Assembly: GCF_011752815.1 (NCBI RefSeq)
Contig: NZ_VWWV01000002.1
Coordinates: 372,001-436,000 of the forward strand
Length of the DNA: 64,000 bases
Direction: 5' to 3'
Origin: Enterobacter sp. Cy-643
GTDB lineage: Bacteria > Pseudomonadota > Gammaproteobacteria > Enterobacterales > Enterobacteriaceae
Shown here: positions 11,157 to 21,847 of the stretch, one piece after another
How positions within the stretch are numbered: the first letter of the stretch is position 1
How the letters are laid out: every line of letters begins with the position of its first letter
The notes under the pieces: model-generated
Told to the model about the DNA's origin: nothing
The model's database searches: none
What the model saw: the letters and a program-made list of their open reading frames with translations, nothing else
Made by a program: the position numbers and the translations under genes

Positions 11157-12026
11157 CTTAGAGGCATTGTCAAACACCGGCCGGTTCAGGCGGCCGGTTT
11201 GCAGCAGCTGCGCAATCTCATCCCACAGCACATATAGCCAGCGCCGCCAGAGGAAAGATTCTGCGACCGGGGCACGCTGTAAATAGTGCCAAAGCAGACT
11301 CTCGGCCTGACCAGGCTCAGCCAGACGAAACAGTTCATATTCTCGGGGAGCCCAAAGCATAACCCCGGGGTTAACCATCGCCAGCAATTGATCGCTACGA
11401 GAATCCTTGAGCATGCTGCGGAGGGAAAAATTGCCGTGAATAAGCACGCAGTTATCGCTGAAGTCTTCGAACATACGCGGCAGACATTCTCGGGTACGAA
11501 ACAGAATACGTTTATCCTGCATGGTTAACCCGGTGTTCTGGTACTGATTGAGCGTAGTCCAAAGCACTTCGACCCGCTGGCGGTACCAATGCGGCCAGAT
11601 ATTTTCCTGAGTGCTGTCGACGCTCCCCACACAGCCGCTGCTGTCCACGCGATGCCAGGCTAACAGCCCCTCAACAATCTGGTCTTTGAGCTGCTCCCAG
11701 CGGTCAGGCGTCCGGGTTGGCGCTTCGCCGGGAACCCCGCGCAGGCGCTCCATCAGCAAAACGTCCGGACCAGGATGTTCTTCGTGAGTCAACACGCCGT
11801 AGACCACCGGCATGCGGACGGTGCCTGAACGCGCCAGCATCGACATTTTCCAGGCCAGCTGTGTTGCCAGGCCCGGCGAGGTAAAGCTCTTAGCGAGCAG
11901 CGGCATCGCGTGGCCGCCGCTGTCGTAGAGCGACCAGAGTGCAGTTTCCGCATGTTCGCTAATGCACTCAATACGGCTTAATTTCTCACCCAACAGGTGA
12001 CTTAGCTCCTTACGCAGCAATTCCAT
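11133..12026 (-). CDS. ycbJ: Conserved phosphotransferase-like protein YcbJ
   Basis: A 297-residue protein, exactly the length of E. coli YcbJ. It resembles the aminoglycoside phosphotransferase/choline kinase superfamily: LLAWHRVD and CVLIHGNFSLRSML look like the catalytic loop, with HGN in place of the usual HGD. The following Mg-binding Asp is not obvious in VNPGVMLWAP. It may therefore be a degenerate kinase. The cellular role is unknown. The start at 12026 (MELLRKELSHLLGEKLSRIE) matches the family; the frame remains open upstream to 12089. The 3' end overlaps elyC convergently by 24 bp. Confidence 0.88.
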   Translation of the reverse strand: MELLRKELSHLLGEKLSRIECISEHAETALWSLYDSGGHAMPLLAKSFTSPGLATQLAWKMSMLARSGTVRMPVVYGVLTHEEHPGPDVLLMERLRGVPGEAPTRTPDRWEQLKDQIVEGLLAWHRVDSSGCVGSVDSTQENIWPHWYRQRVEVLWTTLNQYQNTGLTMQDKRILFRTRECLPRMFEDFSDNCVLIHGNFSLRSMLKDSRSDQLLAMVNPGVMLWAPREYELFRLAEPGQAESLLWHYLQRAPVAESFLWRRWLYVLWDEIAQLLQTGRLNRPVFDNASKSLLPWLS

Positions 12027-12108
12027 ACCGATTTCCCCTGGTAATACTGTTGATTTAATAATGAGCGCACCAGGCGAAGTTGTCACCACTCCAGATCAAT
12101 TGGGTTTC

Positions 12109-12142
12109 AGAAAAAGAAAAACCGGCCTGGTTAGCCGGTTTG
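12109..12142 (-). terminator. Terminator after kdsB
   Basis: AAACCGGC, 7-nt loop, GCCGGTTT at 12118-12141. On the minus strand it is followed by a T-rich tract (TTTCTTTTTCTG). It lies 22 bp after the kdsB stop and ends the ycaI-msbA-lpxK-ycaQ-ycaR-kdsB group. Confidence 0.78.
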
Positions 12143-12163
12143 ATTGTTCACGCTGAAGGTGAA

Positions 12164-12910
12164 TTAGCGCATTGCGAGACGGACGCGTTCAAGATCTTCT
12201 GGGGTGTCCACGCCAATACTTGGGATGGCCTTCGCCACGGCAACATGTATTTTTTCGCCGTTCCACAAGACGCGCAGCTGTTCAAGCATTTCGATTTGTT
12301 CAAGCTGGCTCGGTGCCCAACTGACGTAGCGACGGATGAAACCAGCGCGGTAGCCATAGATGCCGATATGACGCAGGAAGGTATCGCCAATCTCTTCACG
12401 TGAAGCGGCAAAACGCTCTCGATCCCACGGAATAGTGGCGCGTGAGAAATAGAGCGCGTAGCCCTGCGCATCCATGACCACTTTTACCGCATTCGGATTA
12501 AACGCTTCTTCCGCCGATTCGATAGGCACCGCAAGCGTTGCCATACCGGCTTTACTGTTAGCAACGTTGGTAGCGACCTGCTGAATAATCACCGGGGGGA
12601 TCATTGGCTCATCGCCCTGCACGTTCACGATTACCGTGTCGTCGCTAAAGCCGCATTTCTCAATGACTTCAGCCAGGCGTTCGGTACCGGACTGATGATC
12701 GGGGCTGGTCAGGCAAACTTCCCCACCTGCCGCCTCGACAATACGGGCCACATCAGGATGATCGGTGGCGACAATGATACGTTCCGCCCCGGACTCACGC
12801 GCCCGATCAAGCACGTGCAGAACCATCGCTTTGCCGTTGATCTCTTTTAAAGGCTTGCCCGGCAGACGCGTGGACGCATATCGTGCGGGAATAATAGCGA
12901 CAAAACTCAT
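12164..12910 (-). CDS. kdsB: CMP-KDO synthetase (3-deoxy-manno-octulosonate cytidylyltransferase)
   Basis: A 248-residue cytoplasmic nucleotidyltransferase, the same length as E. coli KdsB. It activates KDO with CTP to CMP-KDO, which WaaA then adds to lipid IVA. The N-terminus [17 protein letters not shown] is the nucleotide-binding loop with its conserved Arg and Lys. [12 protein letters not shown] is the CTP and metal motif. The gene overlaps ycaR by 4 bp (ATGA) and stands downstream of the lipid A genes lpxK and msbA, a natural grouping for lipopolysaccharide core synthesis. Confidence 0.98.
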   Translation of the reverse strand: MSFVAIIPARYASTRLPGKPLKEINGKAMVLHVLDRARESGAERIIVATDHPDVARIVEAAGGEVCLTSPDHQSGTERLAEVIEKCGFSDDTVIVNVQGDEPMIPPVIIQQVATNVANSKAGMATLAVPIESAEEAFNPNAVKVVMDAQGYALYFSRATIPWDRERFAASREEIGDTFLRHIGIYGYRAGFIRRYVSWAPSQLEQIEMLEQLRVLWNGEKIHVAVAKAIPSIGVDTPEDLERVRLAMR

Positions 12911-13089
12911 GGATTAGTCTCGTCTGAAGTCAGCGTCCGGGCTTCACTTTCCAGCAGAACCGGAATGCCATCTCGCAGCGGGTATGCCAGCCCGTCAGGC
13001 TTACAGATAAGCTCTTGCTTTTCCTGGTTATAGTAGAGCTTGCCGTTACAGACCGGGCAGGCAATGATTTCAAGTAAACGACTTTCCAT
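12907..13089 (-). CDS. ycaR: Small Trm112-like protein YcaR (UPF0434)
   Basis: A 60-residue protein of the Trm112/UPF0434 family. It begins [20 protein letters not shown] with one CPxC pair and a third Cys in ELICKPDG, so the zinc ribbon of the family is only partly kept. YcaR-type proteins are conserved beside kdsB in enterics, but a function has not been established as far as I know. It overlaps kdsB by 4 bp and is probably translated together with it. Confidence 0.93.
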   Translation of the reverse strand: MESRLLEIIACPVCNGKLYYNQEKQELICKPDGLAYPLRDGIPVLLESEARTLTSDETNP

Positions 13090-13137
13090 AATTACTCCAG
13101 ATGAGTGCCATCAACGGCACCAGAATAGCATAAATGA

Positions 13138-14370
13138 CTAGCCAGCCGGGGCCATTTCCCAGCCATCGCCCCAGTTTTCTCTTAGTTCAGCAGGCAAAAT
13201 ACCCAGGGTAAGATGCGTCGCGGATTGCCAGCGAGCAAATTCCGTCAGTGCGCCACGCAGGCCTGCCCGCAAAGCGTCAGTGGCTTTTATGCCCTCTTCC
13301 AGATAAAGGCTTATGACCTCGAGCTGCCCTTCCTTACGGTGCATTTTGGCGTCTATCCTGCCAACCAGCGCCCCTTTGTGCAGCAGCGGCAAAACAAAAT
13401 AACCATAGCGGCGCTTTTCCGCAGGGGTATAGCATTCCAGCCGATAGGAAAAGTTAAACAACGCTTCTGCTCTGCGGCGATCCCAAACGACCGGATCAAA
13501 CGGTGAAAGCACGGCGCTGTGTGTTGCTTTAAGCTGATTGTCCTGCGCTTTCTCAAGCAGCGGTAGCAGCGAATGATGCAGCAGCATATCGCCCAGTTTA
13601 TCGACCTGGACGCGAATGACATTCCCCGATGCAAGCCAGCTTTCTATCAAGGGCTTTAACGCAATATTTTTCAGTCGGTAGTAATCAGCGAGCCATTCCG
13701 GACGAAAGATCCCCAGGCTACGGGCGCTATTTTCCAGCATGAGTAACTCAGCCTCTGGCTGCTCAATCAGATGCTGGGCATCGTTCCAGTGCGGCATAAC
13801 ACGGTGGGTTAAATCGTAAACCCTTTGAAAATTACGCCGCTCCGTCACCATCACCTGCCCGGCGGTAAATAACCCCTCGAGGTGTTTTTTCTGTGGCTTC
13901 CACTCCCACCAGCCGCTTGCCCCTTTGCCGGGATGCTCAAAATCAGCGGAGCGGACGGGGCCATTGTCTTCGATATAAGCGAGCAGCTGGCTGATATCTT
14001 CCGCATGCTCATTCATCCATTCGGGACGGTATTTCCAGCCCATGTTTTCAGGGCTCAGCATCCGGTGGCGAATAAGCGCAAAATCTTTTTTCGGCAAAAA
14101 GCAGGCTTCATGCGCCCAGTACTCAATTAGCTCTCCGCTCGCCAGGGCACTATCAAGCCAGCCGGATTCATACTGCCCAAGGCGGCTGAATAAAACCAGG
14201 TAAGGGCTGCGGGCCACAATATTAATGGTGTCAATTTGCAGCAACGACATGCGGGAGATCGTGTCGGTAACATCAGCGGGCCGTGCACGACGGCGAGGCT
14301 TTTGGAGTAAGCCCTGGGCTGCAAGGTGGAGATTTCGGGCTGCTCGTAATGAAAGCTGTGAAACGGTCAT
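13138..14370 (-). CDS. ycaQ: Interstrand-crosslink DNA glycosylase YcaQ
   Basis: A 410-residue member of the HTH_42 (AlkZ-like) glycosylase family, the same length as E. coli YcaQ. The catalytic QxD motif is seen as LLQIDTINIV, with Gln45 and Asp47; winged-helix repeats follow. E. coli YcaQ unhooks nitrogen-mustard interstrand crosslinks and removes some alkylated purines. The open frame reaches 14478, but residues before MTVSQLSLRAARNLHLAA have no counterpart in E. coli, so the ATG at 14368-14370 is chosen. It lies 43 bp after lpxK and 48 bp before ycaR. Confidence 0.93.
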   Translation of the reverse strand: MTVSQLSLRAARNLHLAAQGLLQKPRRRARPADVTDTISRMSLLQIDTINIVARSPYLVLFSRLGQYESGWLDSALASGELIEYWAHEACFLPKKDFALIRHRMLSPENMGWKYRPEWMNEHAEDISQLLAYIEDNGPVRSADFEHPGKGASGWWEWKPQKKHLEGLFTAGQVMVTERRNFQRVYDLTHRVMPHWNDAQHLIEQPEAELLMLENSARSLGIFRPEWLADYYRLKNIALKPLIESWLASGNVIRVQVDKLGDMLLHHSLLPLLEKAQDNQLKATHSAVLSPFDPVVWDRRRAEALFNFSYRLECYTPAEKRRYGYFVLPLLHKGALVGRIDAKMHRKEGQLEVISLYLEEGIKATDALRAGLRGALTEFARWQSATHLTLGILPAELRENWGDGWEMAPAG

Positions 14371-14413
14371 GGCACACCTGTAATCAACGAACGAAAGACC
14401 GGTGCCGCAGAGA

Positions 14414-15397
14414 TTAACGCACCAGCGCCAGTAATTGCTTGAGGAGCGTTTCCGCGAGAGGTGAATCGAGCTGCGCATCTACCGGCAGATACCACCAGTT
14501 TGTATGGCCCCCGGCAAACGCACGGCATTTTACTGCATCTTTTTCCGTCATCAGTACGACTTGCTCCGCCGTCGCGATAGCCAACATATCCTGTTCGGTA
14601 ATTGCCTGATGATCGGCCAGCGCCACTGTTTTCACCGGCGTAACGCCGCATTGCGCAAGCGTGGCGAAGAAACGAGGTGGATGGCCAATACCGGCCATGG
14701 CCACAACGTTAGAAAAGTCGGTTACCGGGCGACGTTCACCGGTGAGTACGTTAATGGCGAGCCCGGGCTTCAGGCGCATGCCGATTTCGCCAGCCTGCGG
14801 TTCCCCGCCGTTCACGATAATTGCGTCTACGCTGCGTAAACGCCCCGCTCTTTCACGCATTGGCCCGGCAGGTAACCACCAGCCATTACCAAACCTGCGG
14901 GCACCGTCGATCACAACGATTTCTTTATCGCGTCCCAGAGCATAATGCTGTAGGCCATCATCGGTAATAATGATTTGTGGGGCTGCAGCCACAATAAGGG
15001 CTTTTACAGCCTCACTGCGTTTTGGCGCAACCGCGACGGGCGCCCCGGTGCGTTGAAAAATAAGTACCGGTTCGTCTCCAGCTTCGGAAGGTGTGGTTTT
15101 TGCATCAAGCAGCAGAGGATAAACAGCGGCTTTTCCGCCGTAGCCCCGGGACACAACGCCAACGCTCACGCCACGCTGCTGTAGCTGCTCCACAAGCCAG
15201 ATAACAACGGGTGTTTTCCCGTTTCCCCCCGCCGTCAGATTTCCAACGACAACCACGGGTACAGGGGCACGCCATATGGCACGCAGACCAATACGGTAAG
15301 ACAGGCGGATAACGCCGCTCACCAGGCCATAAAGCCAGGAAAGCGGCAGCAGCAGCAGGTAGAGAGGTGATTTTCCCGACCAGATACGCTCTATCAT
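14414..15397 (-). CDS. lpxK: Tetraacyldisaccharide 4'-kinase LpxK
   Basis: A 327-residue inner-membrane-associated P-loop kinase. It phosphorylates the 4' position of tetraacyldisaccharide-1-phosphate to make lipid IVA, the sixth step of the Raetz pathway. An N-terminal hydrophobic stretch ([19 protein letters not shown]) anchors it, and the Walker A loop [11 protein letters not shown] lies at 52-62. The conserved DDGLQH motif and [10 protein letters not shown] are present. It starts inside the last codons of msbA (4-bp overlap), the same coupling as in E. coli, linking lipid A synthesis with its flipping. Confidence 0.97.
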   Translation of the reverse strand: MIERIWSGKSPLYLLLLPLSWLYGLVSGVIRLSYRIGLRAIWRAPVPVVVVGNLTAGGNGKTPVVIWLVEQLQQRGVSVGVVSRGYGGKAAVYPLLLDAKTTPSEAGDEPVLIFQRTGAPVAVAPKRSEAVKALIVAAAPQIIITDDGLQHYALGRDKEIVVIDGARRFGNGWWLPAGPMRERAGRLRSVDAIIVNGGEPQAGEIGMRLKPGLAINVLTGERRPVTDFSNVVAMAGIGHPPRFFATLAQCGVTPVKTVALADHQAITEQDMLAIATAEQVVLMTEKDAVKCRAFAGGHTNWWYLPVDAQLDSPLAETLLKQLLALVR

Positions 15398-17142
15398 TCG
15401 CCGAATTGCATCTTATGTAGCTGGGCATACACGCCGCGATGGGCAAGCAGTTCCAGGTGTGGCCCGCGCTCGACGATACAACCATCTTCCACCACCACGA
15501 TTTCATCAGCCTGCTCAATCGTTGACAGCCGGTGAGCAATCACCAGTGATGTGCGGTTCTTTTGCAGTTCATCCAGGGCAGATTGAATAGCGCGTTCTGA
15601 TTCCGTGTCGAGCGCAGAAGTGGCTTCATCCAGAATCAGGATTGGGCTGTCGCGCAGCAGCGCGCGAGCAATGGCGATACGCTGACGCTGGCCACCAGAC
15701 AGCAGCACACCATTCTCACCGATGATGGTGTCCAGCCCGTTGTCCATTTTACTGATGAAGTCCATCGCGTAAGCCATGCGCGCGGCCTTTTCGATATCTT
15801 CACGGGAATATTCGCCGGTGCGGGCGTAGGCAATATTATTCGCCACGGTATCGTTAAAGAGATGAACATTTTGCGACACCAGCCCCACCTGATCGCGCAG
15901 AGACGCGAGGGTGTATTCACGTATATCGTGCCCGTCAATCAGGATTTCACCTTCCTGCTGCTCGTAGAAACGCGTGATCAGACTGGCAATCGTCGATTTA
16001 CCCGAACCTGAACGCCCTACCAGCGCAACAGTTTTTCCGGCCGGAATGGTCAGGTTGATATTGCGCAGCGCAGGAATATCACGGCCTGGATAGGTGAAGG
16101 TCACATTGCGGAATTCAACGTCGCCTTTAGAACGATCGATGACCAGCTTGCCACCGTCCTTTTCCTGCTCAGAGTCCAGGATAGAGAACAGCGTTTGACA
16201 TGCGGCCATCCCGCGCTGGAATTGAGCGTTGACGTTCGTCAGCGACTTAAGCGGGCGCATTAGCGCAATCATGGAGGAGAACACCACGGTAATGGTACCG
16301 GCGGTCAGGGTTTCCATAACGCTTGGGAAGCTGGCGGCATAAAGTACAAAAGCCAACGCCAGGGAAGCAATAAGCTGAATAATCGGGTCAGAGATAGAAG
16401 AGGCTGAAACCAGCTTCATCCCCTGATTACGCATGCGGTTACTGACTTTGTCAAAGCGGTCGGTTTCTACCTGCTGACCACCGAAAATCAGCACTTCTTT
16501 GTGCCCCTTCAGCATCTGTTCTGCGCTGGTAGTGACCTGTCCCATGGTGTTCTGCATGTTTTTGCTGATATTACGGAAGCGCTTAGAGACAAAGCGGATG
16601 GCAAAGGACACAATCGGTGCCAACACGATCAGGATCACTGAAAGCTGCCAGCTGTACCAGAACATCAATATAAACAGGCCAATAATTGATGCTCCCTCAC
16701 GGACAACGGTGATCAGCGCGCCGGAAGAGGAAGAGGCAACCTGCTCAGAATCATAGGTAATACGCGAAAGTAACGTCCCGGTGGACTGCTGATCGAAAAA
16801 AGAAACCGGCATTCCCATCATGTGGCTGAACAGTCGACGGCGCATGTTCATTACCACCATGCCTGACACCCATGAAATACAGTAGCTTGAAACATAGCTG
16901 GTCACGCCACGCAGCAGCATCAGCGCAATCACGGCCAGAGGCATCCATAGCAGCACAGAAGAATCCGTTTTACCAAAACCATCATCCAGTAATGGTTTAA
17001 GCAGCGAAAGCATGTAGGTGTCACTCGCCGCATTGAGGATTAACGCTATCCCAGCCACAATCAGACCCGTTCTAAAGGGGGAAATCATCGGCCAGAGCCG
17101 GCGGAAAGTCTGCCATGTGGAGAGATCTTTATCGTTCTGCAT
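15394..17142 (-). CDS. msbA: Lipid A flippase MsbA (ABC exporter)
   Basis: A 582-residue homodimeric ABC exporter, identical in length to E. coli MsbA. It flips core-lipid A across the inner membrane. The N-terminal half has six membrane segments. The C-terminal nucleotide-binding domain has Walker [10 protein letters not shown] near 376-384, signature [15 protein letters not shown] and Walker [13 protein letters not shown]. The frame is open 42 codons upstream into the end of ycaI, but the ATG at 17142 ([18 protein letters not shown]) matches the E. coli start. It is essential in E. coli. Confidence 0.97.
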   Translation of the reverse strand: MQNDKDLSTWQTFRRLWPMISPFRTGLIVAGIALILNAASDTYMLSLLKPLLDDGFGKTDSSVLLWMPLAVIALMLLRGVTSYVSSYCISWVSGMVVMNMRRRLFSHMMGMPVSFFDQQSTGTLLSRITYDSEQVASSSSGALITVVREGASIIGLFILMFWYSWQLSVILIVLAPIVSFAIRFVSKRFRNISKNMQNTMGQVTTSAEQMLKGHKEVLIFGGQQVETDRFDKVSNRMRNQGMKLVSASSISDPIIQLIASLALAFVLYAASFPSVMETLTAGTITVVFSSMIALMRPLKSLTNVNAQFQRGMAACQTLFSILDSEQEKDGGKLVIDRSKGDVEFRNVTFTYPGRDIPALRNINLTIPAGKTVALVGRSGSGKSTIASLITRFYEQQEGEILIDGHDIREYTLASLRDQVGLVSQNVHLFNDTVANNIAYARTGEYSREDIEKAARMAYAMDFISKMDNGLDTIIGENGVLLSGGQRQRIAIARALLRDSPILILDEATSALDTESERAIQSALDELQKNRTSLVIAHRLSTIEQADEIVVVEDGCIVERGPHLELLAHRGVYAQLHKMQFGE

Positions 17143-17179
17143 TAAGTCGAACCAGCCTTTTATGAAATAGCCGCATATT

Positions 17180-19447
17180 CTACCCATTATCTCGGGTGAC
17201 GCCAAACCACTGATGATACCAACGGGGCAATATTTGCTCTCTGAAGCCAGAGATTTGCCATTTATCACCTTTTATTTCAATTGTCAGCTGCCCTGATTGA
17301 GCCGTGTCATGCCACTGATAGCCGTATTGCCGATAACGATTAATAATTGTTGAAGACGGCAAACGCCAGGCGTTGAACCTGGAAGCTGAAGCCAGCGCCA
17401 CGCTGCCTGAAACGGCTCTCAGTAAAGGGCCGCTGGACGAAGTTCGGCTCCCATGGTGCGGAACCTGCAGGACGTTGGCTTCTAGCGTTTGCCACCGTTT
17501 TCTCAGCATAGCCAGTTCTGCATTTGCCTCAAGGTCCCCCGTCAGCAAAAGGCTGAATCCTCCGTGACTAACCTTAACCACACAAGAGCGATTGTTGCTG
17601 CTCCCCTCGTACTCTTCGGGTGGCCACAGCACGTCGAAATTAATTTTCTGCCATGTCCACCGTTGACCACGAAAGCAAGGCTCATGCCCCTCCCAGCGCA
17701 AAGGGCTACGAATATTTAAAGCAGGCCACTGCTGCTTAAGACTTTTCAATCCACCGATATGATCAAGATGTTCATGGCTAATAATTACCTGTTCTGGCTG
17801 AAGGTTACGCCATTTTAACCAGGGAATAATCACGGTCTTAGCCGCGTCGCCCCCAGGCCACGCGTTGCCCGTATCGTAGAGTAACGCTTTCCCTTCGCGC
17901 TCAATCACTACGGCAAGCCCATGTCCGACATCAAGCATATGGACAGCCCAGCTATTGCTCTCCGGCTTCCGCCACAGGGGAAGCATCATCACAAACAATA
18001 CCGCCGCAGCCGTAGCGGAAGAGCTTCGCCAAAAGCCGAATCGCCATATCACTATGGCCCACCAGGCAATGAATGCCAGAAATTGATAACGGCGATCGAG
18101 CTCTTTCCACCCCTCCGGCAACCCAGCCAATAACCCGAATACGCCTGCTAATGATTTGTCGGCCAGTGACCAAAGCACCTCGCCAATGACAGGGACTTCT
18201 CCGAACACCATACCGGCTAAAATTAAAGGCACGCTAACGAACGTAATCAACGGCACAGCGAAGAGATTCGCGGCCAGTGAAGTCATGCTGATACCGTGAA
18301 ATAAAATCACCTGAAGTGGAATGAGCAGGAGCGTAATACCCGCCTGCAAATAAAGCAGTTCGACAAAAGGCCGAAGCCAGCGATTTGTCATCCTGCGTGG
18401 CAGCGGTACCCACTGGTACCAAAAAATAAGCCCGCAGACAGCAAGCGCGGAAAGCCAAAGACTTTCAGACAAAATAGCCATCGGTTCGCTAAACACAATG
18501 CCCGCGACACAGCACAACAATACATCCCAGGCTGACCACTTTCTGCCGTTCAGACGGAGTATTGCCCAAATGCCCATCCCAACCTGGGTTCTGACCGCTG
18601 GCGGATTCATCCCCGACAGCCAGGTGTAAAATAGCGCAACGCTAAAACTCATCACCAGGGGAAAACGAAACCCTATCATCGATGCAGGCAGGCAAAATTG
18701 CAGAGCCCGGGCAAACATCCAGCCAATCCCGCCGGCTAACGCAATATGCAGCCCAGAAATGGCCATTAGATGTGCTGTCCCGGTATCACGCATGATTTTT
18801 TTGACGTCTTCGCTGACATCAATTCGCTCGCCAAAACCCAGAGCGATAATCACGCCTTGCCATGAGAGATTGGCGGTGGCATTTTTGGCCTGCTGGAGCC
18901 ATTTACCTCGAAGATTACAGCTCCCCGATAGCAGGTTTGCCTTCAACACCCTGCCATTAAACGGCAGCATCTGCGAAAGAGCATAACGCTGCCCGTCAAA
19001 AATACCTTCATTAAGGCGCCCATGCACCGGGCGAAGACGTAGCGTCATTAACCATGTTTGTCCTTCACAAACTGGCTCAGGCAATACTCTATTTCGCAAT
19101 ACAACGCCGGGCGCGGGAAACAGGTAGCGCTCATCCCGTTTGACTATCCGCAGTTCATGCCGTTTTTCGCCATCACTTCTCGTGACTTTCACCTGTACGG
19201 TCAGCGGTTTCTCCCCGAAATCAGAGAACATATCCAGCATTTGCCGCGCGCCCAGCAGATTCCAGCTCAAAAACAAAAGGCAAAGCACCAGATAGCGCAC
19301 CCAAACGATACGCCCCCAAAAAATAGACAGTATCAGCGCGGCCACCAGAATCAGCAAAATGCCATTTTGTTCCGGAATAACCGACAGCCATAACAGTGGC
19401 AAAGCGCTAATCAGAACGGCGCCAGCAACGGCAGGAATAGAAAACAC
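17180..19447 (-). CDS. ycaI: ComEC/Rec2-family membrane protein YcaI, GTG start
   Basis: A 755-residue polytopic protein of the ComEC/Rec2 DNA-uptake family (E. coli YcaI has 754). It has N-terminal membrane helices, a Competence domain ([20 protein letters not shown]) and a C-terminal metallo-beta-lactamase domain with [20 protein letters not shown] and LLTGDLE. In naturally competent bacteria ComEC carries single-stranded DNA through the inner membrane; in enterics the role is little studied. The start is GTG at 19445-19447, five bases after AAGGAGG. A TTG further up (19480) keeps the frame open, but no ATG occurs near the N-terminus. With the GTG the LPLL motif aligns within one residue of E. 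coli. It ends 37 bp before msbA. Confidence 0.92.
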   Translation of the reverse strand: MFSIPAVAGAVLISALPLLWLSVIPEQNGILLILVAALILSIFWGRIVWVRYLVLCLLFLSWNLLGARQMLDMFSDFGEKPLTVQVKVTRSDGEKRHELRIVKRDERYLFPAPGVVLRNRVLPEPVCEGQTWLMTLRLRPVHGRLNEGIFDGQRYALSQMLPFNGRVLKANLLSGSCNLRGKWLQQAKNATANLSWQGVIIALGFGERIDVSEDVKKIMRDTGTAHLMAISGLHIALAGGIGWMFARALQFCLPASMIGFRFPLVMSFSVALFYTWLSGMNPPAVRTQVGMGIWAILRLNGRKWSAWDVLLCCVAGIVFSEPMAILSESLWLSALAVCGLIFWYQWVPLPRRMTNRWLRPFVELLYLQAGITLLLIPLQVILFHGISMTSLAANLFAVPLITFVSVPLILAGMVFGEVPVIGEVLWSLADKSLAGVFGLLAGLPEGWKELDRRYQFLAFIAWWAIVIWRFGFWRSSSATAAAVLFVMMLPLWRKPESNSWAVHMLDVGHGLAVVIEREGKALLYDTGNAWPGGDAAKTVIIPWLKWRNLQPEQVIISHEHLDHIGGLKSLKQQWPALNIRSPLRWEGHEPCFRGQRWTWQKINFDVLWPPEEYEGSSNNRSCVVKVSHGGFSLLLTGDLEANAELAMLRKRWQTLEANVLQVPHHGSRTSSSGPLLRAVSGSVALASASRFNAWRLPSSTIINRYRQYGYQWHDTAQSGQLTIEIKGDKWQISGFREQILPRWYHQWFGVTRDNG

Positions 19448-19599
19448 ATCCACCTCCTTGTTGCAGGCAGTGTGCGGCAAGATTGAGATTAAATCAGAAA
19501 GCGATCGGGGAAATACGCGATGGCCTGAACGCCATTAAGCCCGGCTTAACAATGTTGTGTAAGCCTTCTGGAAGGTGCTCGCAAAGAGCAAATTCAGTA

Positions 19600-19633
19600 A
19601 AAAAAATGGCACCTCAGATGAGATGCCATTTTT
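19600..19633 (-). terminator. Terminator after ihfB
   Basis: A 10-bp stem with a four-base loop: on the minus strand ATGGCATCTC pairs with GAGGTGCCAT (one G-U pair) and is followed by TTTTTTT. It lies 20 bp beyond the ihfB stop. The A tract on the other side of the stem makes it potentially bidirectional. The remaining bases up to ycaI show nothing else I can call apart from the ycaI ribosome binding site. Confidence 0.85.
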
Positions 19634-19648
19634 GCTAACTCCGAGGAA

Positions 19649-19933
19649 TTAGCCGTAAATATTGGCGCGGTCACGCAACTCTTTGCCTGGCTTGAAGTGT
19701 GGAACGTATTTGCCTTCCAGATCCACTTTATCGCCGGTTTTCGGGTTACGTCCGGTGCGAGGAGCGCGATAGTGTAAGGAGAAACTGCCGAAACCCCGGA
19801 TTTCAATACGTTCACCCTCGGCGAGCGTAGAGGCCATATGCTCCAGCATTTCCTTTACCGCATCCTCTACTGCTTTCGCAGGGATGTGAGATTGCTGGGT
19901 TGCAAGTCTTTCGATCAATTCTGACTTGGTCAT
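19649..19933 (-). CDS. ihfB: Integration host factor beta subunit
   Basis: A 94-residue DNA-bending protein of the HU/IHF family, the same length as E. coli IhfB. It starts [17 protein letters not shown] and carries the arm sequence [10 protein letters not shown], whose Pro intercalates into DNA. With IhfA it bends DNA sharply and acts in recombination, replication initiation and transcription, including anaerobic pfl expression. It follows rpsA by 115 bp with a hairpin between, an arrangement conserved in enterics. Confidence 0.98.
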   Translation of the reverse strand: MTKSELIERLATQQSHIPAKAVEDAVKEMLEHMASTLAEGERIEIRGFGSFSLHYRAPRTGRNPKTGDKVDLEGKYVPHFKPGKELRDRANIYG

Positions 19934-19986
19934 GATTCCTCCGGTTTCCTTTCAGGAAAATTAGCTTACAGCTCTCAATCGAACAA

Positions 19987-20004
19987 GGGCGGCCGAAGCC
20001 GCCC
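19987..20004 (-). terminator. Hairpin between rpsA and ihfB
   Basis: A perfect 7-bp GC stem with a tetraloop (GGGCGGC, loop CGAA on the plus strand, GCCGCCC) 45 bp after the rpsA stop. The tail on the minus strand is TTGTTC, a weak U tract, so partial termination between rpsA and ihfB is the likely effect. Confidence 0.6.
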
Positions 20005-20048
20005 TGATTTTATACCCTGGCAGAAGCCGGGATACAACGCTCGGACGA

Positions 20049-21722
20049 TTACTCGCCTTTAGCTGCTTTGAATGCTTCAGCCATTGCGTTAGAGAAGTTG
20101 CCTTCTTCCTGTTTGTTGTTAACAGTCGCAATTGCATCTTTCTCGTCAGCTTCGTCTTTAGCACGAACAGACAGGCTTACAACACGGTTTTTACGATCAA
20201 CGCCGGTGAATTTAGCTTCAACATCGTCGCCAACGTTCAGAACCAGAGTTGCATCTTCAACGCGGTCACGGGAAGCTTCAGAAGCACGCAGGTAGCCTTC
20301 TACGCCATCTGCTAATTCAACTGTAGCACCTTTCGCGTCAACTGCCGTTACTTTACCAGTAACGATAGTACCTTTCTTGTTCAGCGCAACGTAGTTGTTG
20401 AACGGATCTTCAGCAAGCTGTTTAACGCCCAGGGAGATACGCTCACGCTCTGCGTCAACCTGCAGAACAACGGCTGCAATTTCGTCGCCTTTTTTGTATT
20501 CACGTACTGCTTCTTCGCCTGCAACGTTCCAGGAGATGTCAGACAGGTGAACCAGGCCGTCGATGCCGCCGTCCAGGCCGATGAAGATACCGAAGTCAGT
20601 GATAGACTTGATTTTACCTTCAACACGGTCGCCTTTGTTGTGGGTCTCAGCGAACTGCTGCCATGGGTTGTTTTTGCACTGCTTCAGACCCAGGGAGATA
20701 CGACGACGTTCTTCGTCGATATCCAGAACCATCACTTCCACTACATCACCAACGTTAACAACTTTGGATGGGTGGATGTTTTTGTTGGTCCAATCCATTT
20801 CGGAAACGTGAACCAGGCCTTCAACGCCTTCTTCGATTTCAACGAAGCAGCCGTAGTCGGTCAGGTTGGTCACGCGACCAGTCAGTTTGGTACCTTCTGG
20901 ATAACGCTTAGCAATAGCTACCCATGGATCTTCGCCCAGCTGTTTCAGGCCGAGGGAAACACGAGTACGCTCGCGGTCGAACTTCAGCACTTTAACAGTG
21001 ATTTCATCGCCAACGTTCACGATTTCGCTTGGATGCTTAACGCGTTTCCATGCCATATCGGTGATGTGCAGCAGGCCATCAACGCCACCCAGGTCAACGA
21101 ATGCACCGTAGTCAGTGAGGTTCTTAACGATACCTTTAACTTCCATGCCTTCTTGCAGGTTTTCAAGCAGCTGATCGCGCTCTGCGCTGTTCTCAGACTC
21201 GATAACCGCACGACGGGAAACAACAACGTTGTTGCGTTTCTGGTCAAGCTTGATCACTTTGAACTCAAGCTCTTTGCCTTCGAGGTGCAGAGTGTCGCGA
21301 ACTGGACGAACGTCAACCAGGGAACCTGGCAGGAACGCACGAATACCGTTCAGCTCAACAGTGAAGCCACCTTTAACTTTGCCGTTGATAACACCGACCA
21401 CAGTTTCAGCTTCTTCGTAAGCTTTTTCCAGCGTGATCCAAGCTTCGTGACGTTTAGCTTTCTCACGGGACAGCAGGGTTTCACCGAAGCCGTCTTCTAC
21501 TGCGTCCAGCGCAACGTCAACTTCGTCACCAACCTGGATTTCCAGTTCGCCGGCTGCGTTTTTGAACTGCTCTGCAGGAATTGCAGATTCAGATTTCAGG
21601 CCCGCATCAACCAGAACGACGTCTTTGTCGATAGCAACAACAACACCACGAACGATGGAACCCGGACGGGTTTCAATTGTTTTAAGGGATTCTTCAAATA
21701 GTTGAGCAAAAGATTCAGTCAT
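20049..21722 (-). CDS. rpsA: 30S ribosomal protein S1
   Basis: A 557-residue protein, the same length as E. coli S1. It has six S1 (OB-fold) repeats, for example [40 protein letters not shown] and [20 protein letters not shown]. The first two repeats bind the ribosome through S2; the others bind mRNA and unfold structured leaders. It is essential. Codon use is strongly biased toward highly expressed codons, which also leaves a long meaningless open frame on the opposite strand. The start lacks a strong Shine-Dalgarno sequence (only TGAAG nine bases upstream), as known for rpsA, and the upstream leader is structured. Confidence 0.98.
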   Translation of the reverse strand: MTESFAQLFEESLKTIETRPGSIVRGVVVAIDKDVVLVDAGLKSESAIPAEQFKNAAGELEIQVGDEVDVALDAVEDGFGETLLSREKAKRHEAWITLEKAYEEAETVVGVINGKVKGGFTVELNGIRAFLPGSLVDVRPVRDTLHLEGKELEFKVIKLDQKRNNVVVSRRAVIESENSAERDQLLENLQEGMEVKGIVKNLTDYGAFVDLGGVDGLLHITDMAWKRVKHPSEIVNVGDEITVKVLKFDRERTRVSLGLKQLGEDPWVAIAKRYPEGTKLTGRVTNLTDYGCFVEIEEGVEGLVHVSEMDWTNKNIHPSKVVNVGDVVEVMVLDIDEERRRISLGLKQCKNNPWQQFAETHNKGDRVEGKIKSITDFGIFIGLDGGIDGLVHLSDISWNVAGEEAVREYKKGDEIAAVVLQVDAERERISLGVKQLAEDPFNNYVALNKKGTIVTGKVTAVDAKGATVELADGVEGYLRASEASRDRVEDATLVLNVGDDVEAKFTGVDRKNRVVSLSVRAKDEADEKDAIATVNNKQEEGNFSNAMAEAFKAAKGE

Positions 21723-21812
21723 GTTTAATCTTCAAAAGTTAGATTAACGTCCATCTGGCCTCATGCCGGATGGGGTTGTTTTACATACCCGCTCACACTC
21801 CGTTGCAGCGGG
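21723..21812 (-). promoter_or_regulatory. Structured rpsA leader (autogenous control region)
   Basis: On the minus strand the 90 bases before rpsA contain two hairpins. One at 21788-21812 has stem CCCGCT/AGCGGG with GGA in its loop. The other at 21751-21773 is CCATCCGGC, loop ATGAG, GCCAGATGG. No canonical Shine-Dalgarno sequence precedes the ATG. E. coli rpsA is translated from a folded leader with GGA-bearing loops and is repressed by free S1. The similarity supports the same control here; the third hairpin described in E. coli was not clearly identified. Confidence 0.6.
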
Positions 21813-21847
21813 GGTACTACGAATTCAGAGGCTTGCCTACCTTTAAC

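Noticed and set aside
20547-21701. Open frame of 384 codons on the plus strand opposite rpsA
   Set aside because: It mirrors the biased codons of a highly expressed gene, has no ribosome binding site, and its translation is low-complexity with no family resemblance.
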